The notes: generated by a model not told the origin, from the letters alone. A stretch of DNA of 64,000 bases from Antedon mediterranea (GCF_964355755.1 NC_092675.1:15697312-15761311); one strand, 5' to 3'. Positions 1 to 13,090 are shown, counted from the first letter of the stretch. Program-made: numbers and translations.

Positions 1-176
1 ATGACGACTGAATTTCCTATTCCACCGATTGTTCCAACAATGATAAGATAGATGGCCAGAAAATAATTAAGATATCGTGGTATTTCAACGGCTGACGATA
101 GTGTTACTTCTTCACTAGTGAAATCCACCTTCGTGGTTGTCATTTCCAAGTTTGTTTGTTGAAGCGCCATTGTCAT
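1..176 (-). CDS. Rhodopsin-type (class A) GPCR, 5' coding end, partial
   Basis: The reading frame opens at the ATG whose complement is at 174-176 and stays open to the window edge (58 codons plus 2 nt), so the gene continues off the left end. Residues 1-33 are a polar, Thr-rich extracellular N-terminus (begins MTMALQQTNLEMTTT). Residues 35-58 are a hydrophobic helix, NYFLAIYLIIVGTIGGIGNS, ending in the Gly-x-Gly-Asn pattern typical of transmembrane helix 1 of class A GPCRs; the Asn at residue 55 would be position 1.50. A second in-frame ATG lies two codons downstream. The ligand class cannot be told from one helix. It could be an opsin, peptide or amine receptor, or an orphan. Upstream of the ATG on the same strand there is a pyrimidine-rich acceptor-like stretch near 280-295, so a 5' UTR intron is possible but unproven. 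Confidence 0.72.
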   Translation of the reverse strand, partial: MTMALQQTNLEMTTTKVDFTSEEVTLSSAVEIPRYLNYFLAIYLIIVGTIGGIGNSVV

Positions 177-859
177 TGTAGGCTACAGTTCAGAAGAGTT
201 TAAGACTAAAGCACCAACTGTCGACACCAACAATGTTGTATAGAGTGACGTCAGATTTAGGGTAGATGAGTTATAACATCTAAGTAAAAAGAAATTACAT
301 GATATGACGGGGTTTAAGTACTAAACAATGGGTTATTATGATTACATGTTTTCATTGTGACATTAACATTATAATTCAGTTGCATTGCATTCTTATCGAA
401 TTTAAGAAATCTTATACAAATAAATAATTTTGCAGTCAGAAATTGCATTGACGTCATCAACATATTGTGTATTTAAAATTGACGTTGTTTGAAGCACATA
501 GATTTTTAACTTTCATATCATTAAATTAAATTCTCCTTACTTATGATATTAAACATACTATAAACTATAAATCTCTTACAAATTATTTTGAAAATATCTG
601 CTAATGTGGGATTAATTTAAAGAGAGTGATATAAGGAAATTCACAACATACACATACATACATTTAGCAAACTAAACAAGTAGATTTGATTTGATTTTTA
701 AATGTTAAAATGTTAAAAGATTGTTTTTGGCCTACCTTACCTCTAATAATATTACTTTTAACCTATCTTTGATATCCGCGGTAGGCTTAATATGCTAAGC
801 TGACGATTGATACAGTCCTGATGCTGCTAAGCATTATTTTTATTTTATTTATTATTATT
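177..859. other. Upstream flank of the GPCR; no further feature seen
   Basis: AT-rich sequence immediately upstream (minus-strand sense) of the GPCR start. No coding frame, tRNA or recognisable repeat. It should hold the 5' UTR and possibly the promoter, but no element can be assigned. Confidence 0.4.
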
Positions 860-891
860 AGTTATCCGCTTGGTATACCAAGCGGATAACT
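860..891. repeat. Perfect 32-bp palindrome at the 5' end of the Helentron-like copy
   Basis: The arms AGTTATCCGCTTGGTA and TACCAAGCGGATAACT are exact reverse complements with no spacer. The right half recurs near the 3' end of the same element. Confidence 0.9.
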
Positions 892-2459
892 CCTTGTTAT
901 TGTATGAGATCAACAGTTTTTTTCTGTATTATTCTTCTTTCCATCCTTCCTTTTTGTGGATCGCGTTTCTCTAAAATGTGTAAACATAACATTTCATAAC
1001 TTTGACAACATATGGGCATTTACGTGAAGTTGTGCACCTCCTATTTTTGAATGACGTCATAGTTGCGCAACGTAACTTACGCGCAATTTTATGAATTTCA
1101 ATGATTGATCATAGATTAAAAACTAAAAGTCATTTAGTATTGACACTTTGACAAAATTTAAGTCATATCAGGGGCAAACTTTCTACGGATTAAAAATGGC
1201 ATGTTTCACAAGAAGTTACGCGCGCACGCGCATTTAAAATTTCAAAATGCGCAAAATTAATTTCTAATCAACTTTTTATGCGTTTCTTGTCATTTTGAGC
1301 ATGTCAAAAATTCCCACGGGCGCGCAATTTTTTACGCACGCGGTGCGCACGTAGCGTTAAAAACATATTTTTTTCTCTTGAATCATATTTTTCAAGCCTT
1401 TCCTAGTAATTTTGAAAACAATTTAGACCTTTTCCAATTTAAATAACGCCATACGAACACGTTGAATTAAACATTTCATGCGCGTTTTTTATGAAAAAGC
1501 TTAAAAAATCGTCAAAATTATGTCTTTTTTTAAACAGTCATAGTTTCTAAAGTAAACCGTGAACCGTTTATTTTTATTACAAAATCTAGAAGTTGATGAG
1601 TTGCAGATATCGGATCATGCATCGATAAGGCTAAAAAAACATTGTGACGTCATCGTATGGCCACACGAATGTAAAATATAGGATTTTTGTCTCTTTCGTT
1701 ATTGCTCATCACATTCAATGGAGCGCATCACGCTTATCTGTATTCCTTTTTCTCCTACATTTATACATTGTGTAGGTCAATCAACTTTCTTTAGCATGAG
1801 ATAAAAATATTTTAATTTTTATGACGTCATCATGCCTAAAAATTTTAATTACGTGGGTCATTAATTTCATCTTTACAGTAAATTTTAATCTGTAATAGCT
1901 CGTAAGAATAAAATGTGATAATCACGATTAAAACGTTTTATGGAAGCTATTGGATTGTAGATACGAATTCATGTAAACATTTTGCCAATCGGATGTTGTG
2001 ACGTCATCATATGGCCAGTTGAATAAAAAAAGTCGTATTTTCATATTTTGCGTAATAGTTCATCACATTTAAAAGGGTGCGCATCAATATTTTACGTATT
2101 CAAATTTCTTCTACACGTTAATATGTTGTTCCTGAGATAATTTCCTTCTGAAAGTGCTATCTAAGTGTTTCATTTTGATACCGTCGCCATGTTAAAAATT
2201 GGAATAAATGGCGGGTCCCGTAATTTCACCTATTCTACACTGTATGTAATATGTATACAGATTATACTGTTTGCATGTATATACTATATGACACGAAATT
2301 GACAGAATTCAGCACTAACAAACAGCATATCATATTCTTCAGTTCTTGTCATAATGCCATAATCTTTATCTGTGTGCAATATTCCAACGTAAGACGTGCA
2401 CGTGGCGTTTATCGTGGTGCGGATAACTAACTCGTCAAAGTGACGAGTTTCATGTCTAG
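860..2459 (+). mobile_element. Helentron/Helitron-like non-autonomous element, copy 1
   Basis: The 5' end is a perfect 32-bp palindrome at 860-891 (half site AGTTATCCGCTTGGTA), followed by TTGTTATTGTATGA. The 3' end has a subterminal copy of the palindrome half (GCGGATAACT, 2419-2428), then a 9-bp-arm hairpin with loop AAG (2429-2449: AACTCGTCA / TGACGAGTT), then the terminus CTAG (2456-2459) and a T run. A 3' hairpin just before CTAG with flanking T is the hallmark of Helitron-superfamily ends; palindromic or asymmetric terminal repeats at both ends suggest the Helentron/Helitron2 branch. The body is noncoding, with CG-rich alternations (GCGCGC) and several TGACGTCA sites. Two relatives lie at 40525-40988 and 48586-53923, which supports a real family. 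No Rep/helicase is encoded, so it is non-autonomous. Confidence 0.68.
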
Positions 2460-4126
2460 TTTTTTTTTTTATTTTTAAGAATACTAAACAAAGGTGTCGA
2501 ATTTTCAAGAGGCCATGTGTCAACAAGATGAATTAGAGCATAATTATAAGACTACGAGAAGCCATGTATAAACAATTGCTATATATTATTTATAAGCTAT
2601 AATGATGAATTGTTAAATAAAATGCACAATTAATATACACTATTACTTTGGTATTTTATAGACCAGCGATTGATGCTGGCTGTTTTATGAAAATACTCTC
2701 TTGTTGGGAATGATTATACTGCCTTGGCGGGGTAAGATCATAGGGCCACTGCAATGGAATAAGTCAAAAAAGTTGGCTGAATAATAATCAACTAATTGAA
2801 TTAGATACAAAACTATTATAATTGCAAAGTTCGGCCTATAAAACAGACAAGTATGATAATGAAGAAGTTTAAGAAACGTATATAGAATACTATTCTGTTA
2901 CATAGAATACCCGAAAAGAAACACAAATACATTAATTACAAACATGTCTTTAAAACAGTCTTTTGTATGGACAATTGTAGCAGATCCAGTAATTTTGGGA
3001 TACTGTTTTTATTAGAAACCCCAAACTTGAATCCAATTATAATAATAACAAAACAAATTGCATTTTCTTTCTGATGAACTACGAATTAGTTGTAGCTCCG
3101 TTGATTTAAGATGATAATAAGAATTTCAGAAAAATGCTATAATTGATTTATCATCTTAATTTTGTTTTCTTTGATTAGGCCTTTATTGTGCATTGTTTTA
3201 TCCTTATTATTGTTGTATATGTATTTTATTTAGATGTTGACCTCTTTGATCTCTTAATATAAGTTCTTTTGGAATGAAAATGTGAGTTATCCTCCGTTAA
3301 TAAATTAAAACATTAGTAATTCAATTAAATATGACTATATATACTACTAATATACTGACATTTACTATCAATCGACATACATTAAAAATACGTCACCTAT
3401 CATCTGTTTGGTAAATAGGACCTATAATTTTCTTGAAACAACTAAAATGTGTAACGAAATACGATGGTTATTGCTACCCGTATATGAGTTGAGATCACCA
3501 GACCCAATATTTATGAACCTAATGTTAATCAAACTTATTTGTGAGAAGTAAATTCCAACTTACGCAAATCCAAGTGGAAACATTACACGGTGAAGTCGGG
3601 CCTTTCATTGTCAAAACTATAGTGTACTCCGGCACCGAGTGCTAGCTTCTATGTCAGATTCTAAACCAACCAGAGTATTCAATAATGCTGACGTATGTCA
3701 TAGGTCTGCTTTCATTGAACAGAACTAATAATTAACATATGAGAGAATGGGACGTTATAATTTCTTTAGTTTATTTTTAAACAGTTAAGAATGGATATGG
3801 CATGAAATAGTTATGACAATTTGTTTTTGTTACGATTAAGTAATGCCACTTCGCCGAAAATAATAAATTGATTATTTATAGGTAGTAATCCCAGATATAG
3901 GAATTACTTTGTATAGCAATTTATCAACATATATTTCGTTTAAATTAAATTGTCAGGGGTGTTAAGTTACTCGTCGTTTACTCATCGACATGGCGGATTC
4001 GTGGAGTGCATAGCTGGTCGGCCCAGCAGCATCACGCTTTGATTGTTTTTGAAGAATATAGACACCAATGGTGGAAAAGTACCAGAAAAAAGTAATACGT
4101 AATTTTCACGTCTAAAGCGTGATTCC
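2460..4126. other. AT-rich intergenic sequence, no gene seen
   Basis: No conserved coding frame, RNA gene or element of recognisable class. Short open frames here have no family resemblance. A GTAAGT-like donor on the minus strand near 3560 could belong to an upstream noncoding exon of the GPCR, but nothing confirms it. Confidence 0.4.
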
Positions 4127-4290
4127 CACTAGCGACGCAACACAAGGACGTAACGCAACGCAAGTGAATTGACCAATCACAAGCGATGGCTTATTCGCTT
4201 GTGATTGCTAACTGTCTATAACTTCACTTGTCATTGGTTAAAACGCTTGCGTTGCGTTTACGTCCTTGCGTTACGTTCTAGTGGGTACCA
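4127..4290. mobile_element. Small MITE with about 45-bp terminal inverted repeats
   Basis: The left end reads CCCACTAGCGACGCAACACA (from about 4130) and continues with ACG/AACGCAAG motifs. The right end is its imperfect reverse complement, ending CTAGTGGG near 4287. The arms are roughly 45 bp and the centre is about 70 bp. The ends suggest a hAT-like MITE, but I see no convincing 8-bp target duplication. No coding capacity. Confidence 0.55.
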
Positions 4291-6180
4291 AGCTTCAAGG
4301 TGAAAATAGCAGAAATTACAAATTGTCCATGCGTTCAATTCCGTACCTTCAATGAATGAACAAGTATACAGTACACACCAATCTATATGGCTCACGAAGA
4401 CCATCTGAAACGTAGGCCTTAATAATTTATTTTAAGGAATTTCAGAGGGGTCCATGAGATATGCTTTGGAGAGCCTATCCTACCAAAATAAGAAGTAAGA
4501 CAATGTTTCTTAAGACATTTTTAAATATCGATTGATGTTGCCTCTTTAATAGCTTGTGACAGATTATTCCAAAGACGAGCAGAAGAAAAGATAAATAATA
4601 TGTTGCCATAATAGAAAACAGTGGCCGGTTTTGAAAAATTAAGTTTATTTTGGCTAGATGTTCTTGTGACCTAGGAGGACAACATGATGTGTGATAACTC
4701 ATCAATGTGGGATGGCAAACTTGAGTAAATAAATGAAAAATACACTAACCGTTTGATTGTATACGGTTGCTAGAAATTCAGACCACATTTACCCGTCGTT
4801 GCAAATGTTTTTAAACTATAGAGACGTGAAAATGAAGTTGTATCCATGAGGCGTAAACACGTACAACGTGATCTAACTAGATGTAAACCAATGTAAAGTA
4901 ACAAATAACTTTAGTTATGTCTTAACTATAAAATACCCGAGACATTATCTGCAAGTTTGCTAACAAAATAGGTCTAAGAGCAACCTATTAATTTTCCAAC
5001 GACATTGCTTGGGTTAATGAATTTTTAGTCCCAAGTGGATATTTTGATGTAATCAGATAATTGTTTCAGATTGATCAATAGTCTAAACTGATTTACACAA
5101 AATCTTATCTTCTGAACGCCGTTCATTTCTTTATACTTCTCTTCCATTGTACATTAATGTGAATGTGACTTAAGATTTTAATTCCACAGTTGTATTTATC
5201 AGCAATATTTACAATCCATTAATTTTCAAATGACTTGTTTCTCTTTATTTAACTGTTGTATTGCTCTTAAAATCAAATCTAATTATGACAAGCTAATAAA
5301 CTGATAATTAAACACTTCGAAATGACAATGTTATTAAAATATCACAAATCACACATGTCTATAAAACACCACATTCAAGTTGTATTACGAGAGCCACGAT
5401 AAATCTATATTTCTTTTCGCTCGTTTCTTTATAATCACAGTCTTAAATCTAGACTTTGCGACAAAACAGGCCTGTTTTTCCTGACTGATATGTTTCCTAT
5501 TTTCTTTTTACCATCCATTAATGTATTTATTCTAATGTTAAATGTTAATTTTGTCAAATTTAGGCCTATGGAGTGTTTTCAACAATCAACAGATGGTCCC
5601 AAGGCGCTTAAAAATAAAGATGAAAGATTGAACAGATTGAAATGTTATAGTAATGTATACTTATGCTGCAAAATGTCATACACATGTTTGGTACCGTAAA
5701 GGAAGTGGAATTATATACCATTACTGGTGATGTGATGTATTATCTTTGTGTATCTAAGTGCGAATCATATTGAACAGCGAAATCGAAATGTCAAAATGAA
5801 CTTGTTTTACTGGATAAAATGCAATGAAATTCTCATGTACATCCGTCCATTTTAAATTCAAGTTTTTCACTCAATTTGACGGAAATGCTAAACCTAACGT
5901 CCCATTGAAACTTACCCATATATTGATCGATAGTAAGCACAGAAGACGTCTAAAGGTTGTTTATAACCAATAATAATTGGCTTACGAAGGCAATGTATGA
6001 AATCATGTCTTAATTATTTTAGGAGAACTGAGAATATTATTATTTTTTCTTTATTATAGCAATAAATTCACATAATACATTTGTATACAGTAGGCTTACT
6101 CAATAACAGCGATTAATTGAAATTCCTTAATACTATTTATGTCGAATACTTGTTTTCGATTAGGTCATATAATCATTAAA
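4291..6180. other. AT-rich intergenic sequence, no gene seen
   Basis: No conserved frame or recognisable element. Open frames such as the 69-codon one at 5490-5699 have no recognisable similarity and no supporting context. Confidence 0.4.
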
Positions 6181-6470
6181 CAAGGCCATATTCATGCTTG
6201 CAGTCGCGTGCTGCCGACCGACCAACCGACCGACATAGTGAGCTGTAGAGTCGCGTAGATAATTCTACCTATATTTGATATCGTTCCGTACTACAACAAT
6301 AATGAGATATTGTTTAATTATAAGAGTGGGAAACGAGAAAGTAATAAAAAGCTACTGAAAATCTGACAATGCTGAGGGTATCAGTGGTTGGATACAAAAT
6401 AAAAACAAGCTAAAAGGTAAATCAAAACGATAAAATAAAACAATCTGAATTTGCAGAGCTTATTATAATG
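6181..6470 (+). repeat. Interspersed repeat; relative of the 22.7-23.5 kb hammerhead-bearing repeat
   Basis: Two blocks match the region at 22720-23465 in opposite orientation and the same relative order. The first, about 6197-6260, contains CCGACCGACATAGTGAGCTG and GTAGAGTCGCGT. The second, about 6384-6465, contains TAAATCAAAACGATAAAATA and GCAGAGCTTAT. Between the blocks the spacing is about 120 bp here and about 500 bp in the other copy. The hammerhead-like core is missing from this copy. Class unknown, possibly a retroelement terminal region. Confidence 0.5.
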
Positions 6471-8696
6471 AAATAGCTTATTTTTATAGAGCTAGGTTAA
6501 CCTAACCTAGAAGACGTATTGTTACCGTTGCTTGATATAAAACAGGCTCTATATTTTCTTGTTGTTCGACACTTGCACTGTATAATTGTCCGCAACCGAT
6601 AACATTTAGAGTGCTTTCCATTCCGTATACATTTTATACAGTATTATTGCATTATCAATGTTAAAGAGACAAAGCCAACAAATAATTTCAATTATCTTCA
6701 AATATTTAAATTAATTCGTTAAAAAAGATTGGATCTGTTTCCATACAGAATTCAAGGCTACGTTTTAATGCTTTTAAAAAAGCATGGTTTAAAAATATCG
6801 TTTTATTAGTTGTAAAATCAATATGTAATTATTTTAATTAGCTTACAATTACCATAAAATACGCATTTTATTCACGTCTTAGTTTATTTTATCGTGTATA
6901 CTGCCTAATGGATTAAATGAATTGTTACAAAAAAAAAATTAGATTTCGATTTACATTTGAAACACACCTCGCCAAATAAAGTATGTAGCATTATCTGTCA
7001 TGTGTTTAGATGTTGTAATGCTTTATCACCTGTGTATATACATGTATACACGTTAGTATTGCTCTTCGATTAACTCCTCTGAGGTCACATCTTATAATTC
7101 TCCTCGAGTACATCATTTAAATATGTGTAATAATTCCAATCAGACGTTGCATTAGTTAAAGTTCTGTCTACACTATTAAAGTTTATGTGCCCATATATGG
7201 ACATGATGATGTCATAACACTACAATATTTGGGCATATCACTACCATATTTGGGGTACATCACACTATCTTTGTATTACAACTATTTCCCCCCTCAATTT
7301 TGTTCAAGTTTGTTGTTTATGCGTATTGTAAACCGGACCTATTGCAAGATTTGCTTTGCTAAACGTCGTAGTTATAATATTATATACATTATCAGTTATC
7401 AGGATCGAACTTACTCTATATTTTACCACTGCTTCGAAAATAGAGGTGACCTACACAAATTGAGGACGTGGAGAAATCTTTCGAGAAAGTAGATAATGAG
7501 TTAGACCTATTGTATGCTATTTAATTGATAATCATTTCTACTCCTACAGACTATGTTTCTTCTTTTGCGTCTATAACGACAAGCATACAATCTGATTAAC
7601 TATCACATTTCCTTTTACATTTCGAACAATTATTGTCCTCTCAACAAATTATTTTTTTTAATGAAGAAACTATTAGGTTAATAGGAAATCACAGATCCTA
7701 TTAGTATTACGCACGTATTCGCAAACAGGCCTACAATTTAAAAGGGCTATTATCATTAAAACTCAGCGCGCAATGTGATTCAATAAAAAAAAACAATTTA
7801 AAGTTTTACTTCATTTTGAAAAAAAAAATACAATTCATCCATTTAGGCCTACATATATGCAAAAACATTTTTTTCAAAATATTTTTCTCATTTGAAATTC
7901 AGATATCTTAAATGCACTTAACAAAATGTAAATTTGCAAGGAATATATGCAATTCTATATTTACAGTCAAATCCGATTAAAAAAAAATCTTTTTTCTTCA
8001 CAATTTGTCACCAATGTAAATTATAGTTAACCCGATATGGTCGAGACTCACTCTGGTAGGCCTAATTACTGGGTTTAAAGGTTCGAAAACGCCTCTTATT
8101 ACCCTTTTCAAATTCGATACCAGCATCGGAAGTGAAGGAATATGCCTGCATATAGATCATGACGAATTTTGCACCTTTTGTGGAAGAATCCTGGCTACGG
8201 GGGCTTGCACTGGACATGTTTTGTACTGTCGCCTTGATGTAACTATGTTTTTACATTCACCATTATGGATAAACGCACCAATTGTTATCGCCACTTGCCA
8301 CCAACAACATTATATTATTACTACGTAGCTATTGAGTTTCCCTCACTTTCATTTCAAAGTTTGTAATGTTATCAAATTAATCTATTGGTTGAGTGCGGGA
8401 TGTTTTAGTTTCTTGATTACTTCGGACAGAATAACACTACTGCCTAACCAATAGGGTAATTATTGTTTTTATTTTTTATTTTATTCAGTTGTCAACCAAC
8501 AGCGATGAAACCGCCACTAACAGGTTGAATCTGTATCCATATTACCATCCCAAAACAGTTTTGTGAGGTGAATATAAATGCGTAACCAACAATTAGAGCC
8601 CATGAAATGTAAATGTTCGTGGAAAACAGGCTTATAAGGAAATGATAAATGAAATGTTTACTGAATAAAAGATTACTGTACTCATCGTGGACACGT
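6471..8696. other. AT-rich intergenic sequence, no gene seen
   Basis: A 101-codon frame at 7187-7492 has no recognisable similarity, low-complexity composition and no splice or repeat context. I treat it as chance. Nothing else supportable. Confidence 0.4.
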
Positions 8697-9274
8697 ATCT
8701 ATATATAAATTATGGTTAATTCTGACATAGGCGAGCACTATGGAAAAACTTCGGTACAAATCTCCGCCTTGGATACCTACCTTATCTATCTCAGATGTAC
8801 CGCAAAACGTAGATTTGATAAAATTAGTTTCAGTTCGACGCTATTGTTCCATATTTCTATCTTAGGAAGATATTATAAAGAGTTTTTAAACAAAATTTAT
8901 GATTTCAATAGTAGATTTTCAACTCAATTTCAATTCTTCGCGGTCAAAGTAATTTCCGGGTTTACGATGAGTTCACCTTGCAACAACCTGGTTTCAACTA
9001 TTTTCTTTTTTTTTTATACACAAGGGAGCAGTTCAAATAATAGATTCGACCCTAAAGGTGACTGGAAACTGGCACTTTCCATCAATCAATACAGTGTCCC
9101 TTTGGAATACAGAAGAAAAAAAACAGCTTAAGTTGGCCATTTGTCATAGCCATTTCAGTTTTTTGTTTATTTTAGGAACGGACCGCGCGTGTGAAGGTAC
9201 AGTAGTTAAAAAATAAAACTTATACTGCAAATTAATAAAGATCAAATTAAATATACGCCATAAAGAATCGGAAT

Positions 9275-9584
9275 ATATTGTGGGGAATAGTAGTATAAAA
9301 TTACATAGGGAGATTTGATGATACGACATTTTGTTTAAAATCGAGTGAAATCTCGATATCTGAGTTTTATTGAGTAAGCTGGCAGGAATAACTGTAGGCT
9401 ATCTGTGTCCCGTTAGGACCGAGATGTCTGATATTGTGGAGAATAGTATTATACAATTACATAGGGAGATTTGATGATGAGACATTTTGTTTAAAATCGA
9501 GTGAAATCCCGATAGCTGAGTTTTATTGAGTAAGCTGGCAGGAATAACTGTAGGCTATCTGTGTCCCGTTAGGACCGAGATGTC
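9275..9584 (+). repeat. 156-bp tandem duplication inside the unknown repeat
   Basis: Two head-to-tail copies start at 9275 and 9431. Each contains TTACATAGGGAGATTTGATG and GGAATAACTGTAGGCTATCT. They differ by a few substitutions. The inverted relative at 30.6 kb has a single copy, so the duplication is specific to this one. Confidence 0.85.
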
Positions 9585-9655
9585 TGCCGATGTTGCAAGC
9601 CTTAATGTCTTCTTTCTTGGGCCGAAACGGCCCACTCTGTCACGGCAGTTAGTTT

Positions 9656-10044
9656 CAAAAGATGTTTAAATTAAATAATGTATTAATAATTATTAGGATG
9701 GTATTTACTGGACGCCTCTCCAATAAAACATCAATTTTAATAATAATCAACCCCCACCCCAACCCAACTATCTAATAAACGTCCATCCACATTTATAATA
9801 ACACAATTATACTATTTGTAGTAGAATTCATCGCACATCTACAATTTACCAAGCATTTGTTATTCTTTTTTACCACTTTTCATATCTATTAGAGGATTTC
9901 ATTTGATTATAAATGTTACCATATTATTAAAACTAAAATATTTAATATATTCCTCGAATAAGCACCTCCCTCAAATGAACTCCGCCTCTCCACCTCCGCC
10001 CTATAAGGTCCCTACCAAACAATAAACACTATACTTACTAATGT
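9656..10044. mobile_element. Insertion of about 390 bp seen as an empty site in the paralogous repeat
   Basis: In the relative at 30.58 kb the sequence corresponding to CAGTTAGTTT and CATCTAAGACACTG is continuous; here they are separated by about 390 bp of AT-rich DNA. Part of the insert (CTACAATTTACCAAGCATTT and the following GATTATAAATGTTACCATAT) recurs inside the fold-back element near 37180-37280, so it is itself a dispersed repeat. Ends and target duplication are not clear. Confidence 0.55.
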
Positions 10045-10762
10045 TATTAATCATCTAAGACACTGTGAAACAGAGTAGTTTAGTTTTACGAATGTCAAGC
10101 ATTTTCAATAATGGTAACCGACAGAAAACGTACAAGAAGGAGAACATTATCATTCCGAGAACCATCGTCTACACTTCCTAGAGGGAGAGCGAGCGAAGCG
10201 AGCTCACCCTCTAGTCTATATATACATTTACGTAAGGGCAAAATTCGGTAAATCGCGAGTTATTTCTAGAATGTTTACTCGATGGTATATAAATTGGTTA
10301 GAATCTCGGTACTGATTTTAACCACCTGATGTAACCCTGTTTACTAATTAAATTGATTTAGATAATTAGTTATTGACAATTAAAACGAATTTAGGTTCAA
10401 CGATTTGCCCCAAATAGGGGTGTTTTCCGATCGTGGTATACATTGTCTATTGGATGTCCTCTTGAAAAATACCTGCACACAATAATACGAAGATGCTTCG
10501 CATTTTCCTATCTCCTCCTACGATAATTGTTTTTAATAGTTGAAAACCGATTGAACAGCTCGAGTACAGTATCATAATGTTGAAGACAGGCCGATTTTCT
10601 TTAAAAAAATACTATTTTTATAGATTTAATATACGTTTATACAAATGTATTGATTTGCGATGAATGGAACATTCCAATATAACTATTTTGTTTAACCATG
10701 GACGTATACCTCCATGGTTTAATACAAGTAGGTAAATCTATAGGGCCTTGGAGAATAAAAAT

Positions 10763-12455
10763 AAATAGTATTGCAAAGCTCTACAATACTGTAAAAAGAT
10801 CGCAAATTTCTTATTGCGAGTGTTGGTACTGTTAGATATAAAAAACAAAAAATACAAATAAATGTCTTTATTACTGTGAGTGTGGGTAGCCGCAACTGTT
10901 AGATTATAAACACATACTATACAAAATACACTATATTACTGACAGTTGCTTCTCAACGTTTGTATTAAATAATAATTACAAACGTAGTGTATTGTTACAT
11001 GTACTTTACTATTTAAGTGACAGTTTTAACAAAGTAGGGGCCTATTAAATCGCAAATGTTTTACTGTATTTAGGCCTAGCAGTATATTACTTATAGGCCT
11101 ATAAAACATGAAATCAATATTTCGTTACTGAGTGGATAAAGAATATATTAAACAATTGTTCCTCTTTGTACCTATCCTCTTCCCCTTTCCTCAACCCTAA
11201 TGTTACATAATTAATTGTTAGCACAAATTGGATTTGTTTAAAATGAGTCCAAATCATTCATTTTGTAACAAGTTTCTTTTTCGGAAGTAATTCCCAGTGC
11301 TAATTTTGGTTGACTACATAAATCATTGTCTATTCGTTTCTGTAAACGACAGTGTATTATAGTCCAGCGGTACGTACATTTGAAATCGCCAGTGTTTTTA
11401 CGCTGAAATTACTGTGTATTCGAGAACCATTTGTGGGCACGACCTAGATGGTACGCGAGCGAAGCGAGCATATTAATTGATCATAAGCTTTGTTTGAGAA
11501 AGTTTGAAAACATGTTTATGTCAGAAGGTTTCATTTCAAACAATCGGATCATCGAAAAGAAATCGCATATCTTTGATATTTTGTGTAAAATATTAACACA
11601 ATTGACAGTTTATATCATTGAGAATTATAAATGTTTAGATTACCACTTTGTTCACTAAGACAACATGGGCAAACGATCTATTATTATTCCAACTAGAAAT
11701 TAAGCCTGTAAATGTAATACAAATACGTTTATAGAGAACAGAGCAATAAGACAGCGTCCCTCTATTATCGTAATAGACGTGATAAGTGATAAAATCCGCT
11801 TAAATTGTTATGGTTGGTCCAATTCCTTCTACAGCCGACAATAATAACCAGTACCCTCATATACATTTATCAATATCTAGGGTTGGTTGGTTATGACATT
11901 ATTTCACCTGGTTTGTGCACAGTGCTATTTTTTGCTATACTTTTCCATCTGTTATGGTTCATACACTATAAAGCTAAAATGTAACACATTATATAAAATA
12001 ATTGTATAATATAATTTATACCATCATCATCATCTGCCTGTTTTTCTGATAATATATTTGTTACTACTTTCATTAAACAGGCCTCATTTAAAGTAACAAT
12101 TAGGCCTAAAGATCAATTTATAGATATACCAGTAGACTAAATTGTGTTTTAATTTGACAGTTTATAGAATATCTATGAAAATTAAACAAAATTGTATTTC
12201 ATGGTTAATATCATTAAAGTGCTGTACTATCAATCGAATGACCTTTGAAATAGCAAATTGGCGCCTTTTGCTAGAACCATTTTAAATGTCAGGAAATTTG
12301 ATTCGTGATACTTCTTTTAACCAAATACAATAATTATAAGTAAAAGGGAAAAATTCAACAAAAATTAGGCCTAATTACGGTACTTAATTACTATCTTTCA
12401 CTTTTAATAACAAATAAACTGGTATAGGGCGTAGTTATACATACATTGCGTTATC
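10763..12455. other. AT-rich intergenic sequence, no gene seen
   Basis: No conserved frame. A 75-codon frame at 11431-11658 begins at a GCGAGCGAAGCGAGC stretch that also occurs in the unknown repeat family, so it is probably repeat-derived. Nothing else supportable. Confidence 0.35.
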
Positions 12456-12459
12456 GAAT

Positions 12460-12553
12460 GTCGACACGGAACTGAGCAGAACTGACGATGGAACTAGATG
12501 TGCGAACGCTTATGTCGACACAGTTGAGTTGAGCTCCGTGTCGACATCATAAG
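12460..12553. mobile_element. Short inverted-repeat element (MITE-like)
   Basis: The left end ATGTCGACACGGAACTGAGC (about 12459) is matched by an imperfect reverse complement ending CTCCGTGTCGACAT near 12548, and a third half site ATGTCGACACAG sits inside. About 90 bp in total. The class is not assignable. Confidence 0.4.
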
Positions 12554-12589
12554 TACACCTTCAATTAGGGGTGGCCGGCCGGCCCTGTG

Positions 12590-13090
12590 TTAAAATATGT
12601 CTTCCATCGTTAACTTAAGTTAATTAATATGTGTCCCCTGAATCGTAGCCTTACGGATTTAGATTAAGCATTGTTACAGCAGCAGACATCCATGTTGCAA
12701 AATGAACATATATCAAATAAAAAAATGAAAACTGTTTGAAACAGGTCGATCAATAAAAACACATTCATCGTGAATTTCAACACAGCATTGATACATGTTA
12801 CCACAGTAGGCCTACATTAATTCGCGTTATATTTAAATCCAAAATCTCTTCAAATTTAATTTAATATTTCGGAATAAGATTGTGACATTCAAACTACATT
12901 TCAATAACTATTTTCAAGCACACTTTATATACGGCGGGAATATCTACCATCGTTAATTTAACGGATGTGCTATAATATATGTCCCCTGAATCGTAGCCTT
13001 ACGGATTTAAATTAGGCATGGTTACATCAGCAGACATCAATTTGCAAAATGAACATTGTCTGAAACAGGTAAAACAATAAAAACACATTC
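12590..13090 (+). repeat. Pair of diverged direct repeats, about 110 bp each
   Basis: The block GTCCCCTGAATCGTAGCCTT, followed by ACGGATTTA and a downstream CAGCAGACATC / TGCAAAATGAAC, occurs at about 12600-12710 and again at about 12950-13065. The second copy also shares the downstream AATAAAAACACATTC with the first. The spacing is about 340 bp. Confidence 0.7.

Larger units (their letters stand above)
8697..10762 (+). mobile_element. Unknown interspersed repeat family, long copy
   Basis: This segment matches 30105-31298 in inverted orientation across most of its length. Shared parts include the frame beginning MVNSDIGEH (8712), the GTCCCGTTAGGACCGAGATG block, a CTAGAGGGAGAGCGAGCG block near 10179, and the edge AGGTAAATCTATAGGGCCTT near 10730. 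The long copy carries three additions relative to the short one: a 156-bp tandem duplication (9275-9584), an insertion of about 390 bp (9656-10044) and another of about 210 bp near 10290-10500. Neither copy has terminal inverted repeats, a transposase or an RT that I recognise. The 139-codon frame at 8712-9131 is present in altered form in the other copy but shows no domain, so it is not called as a gene. Confidence 0.6.

Noticed and set aside
7187-7492. 101-codon plus-strand frame
   Set aside because: No recognisable similarity, no splice context and AT-driven composition.
8712-9131. 139-codon frame starting MVNSDIGEH as a gene
   Set aside because: Present in the inverted paralogue but with frame changes and a different C-terminus, and no recognisable domain. 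Likely part of a noncoding repeat.
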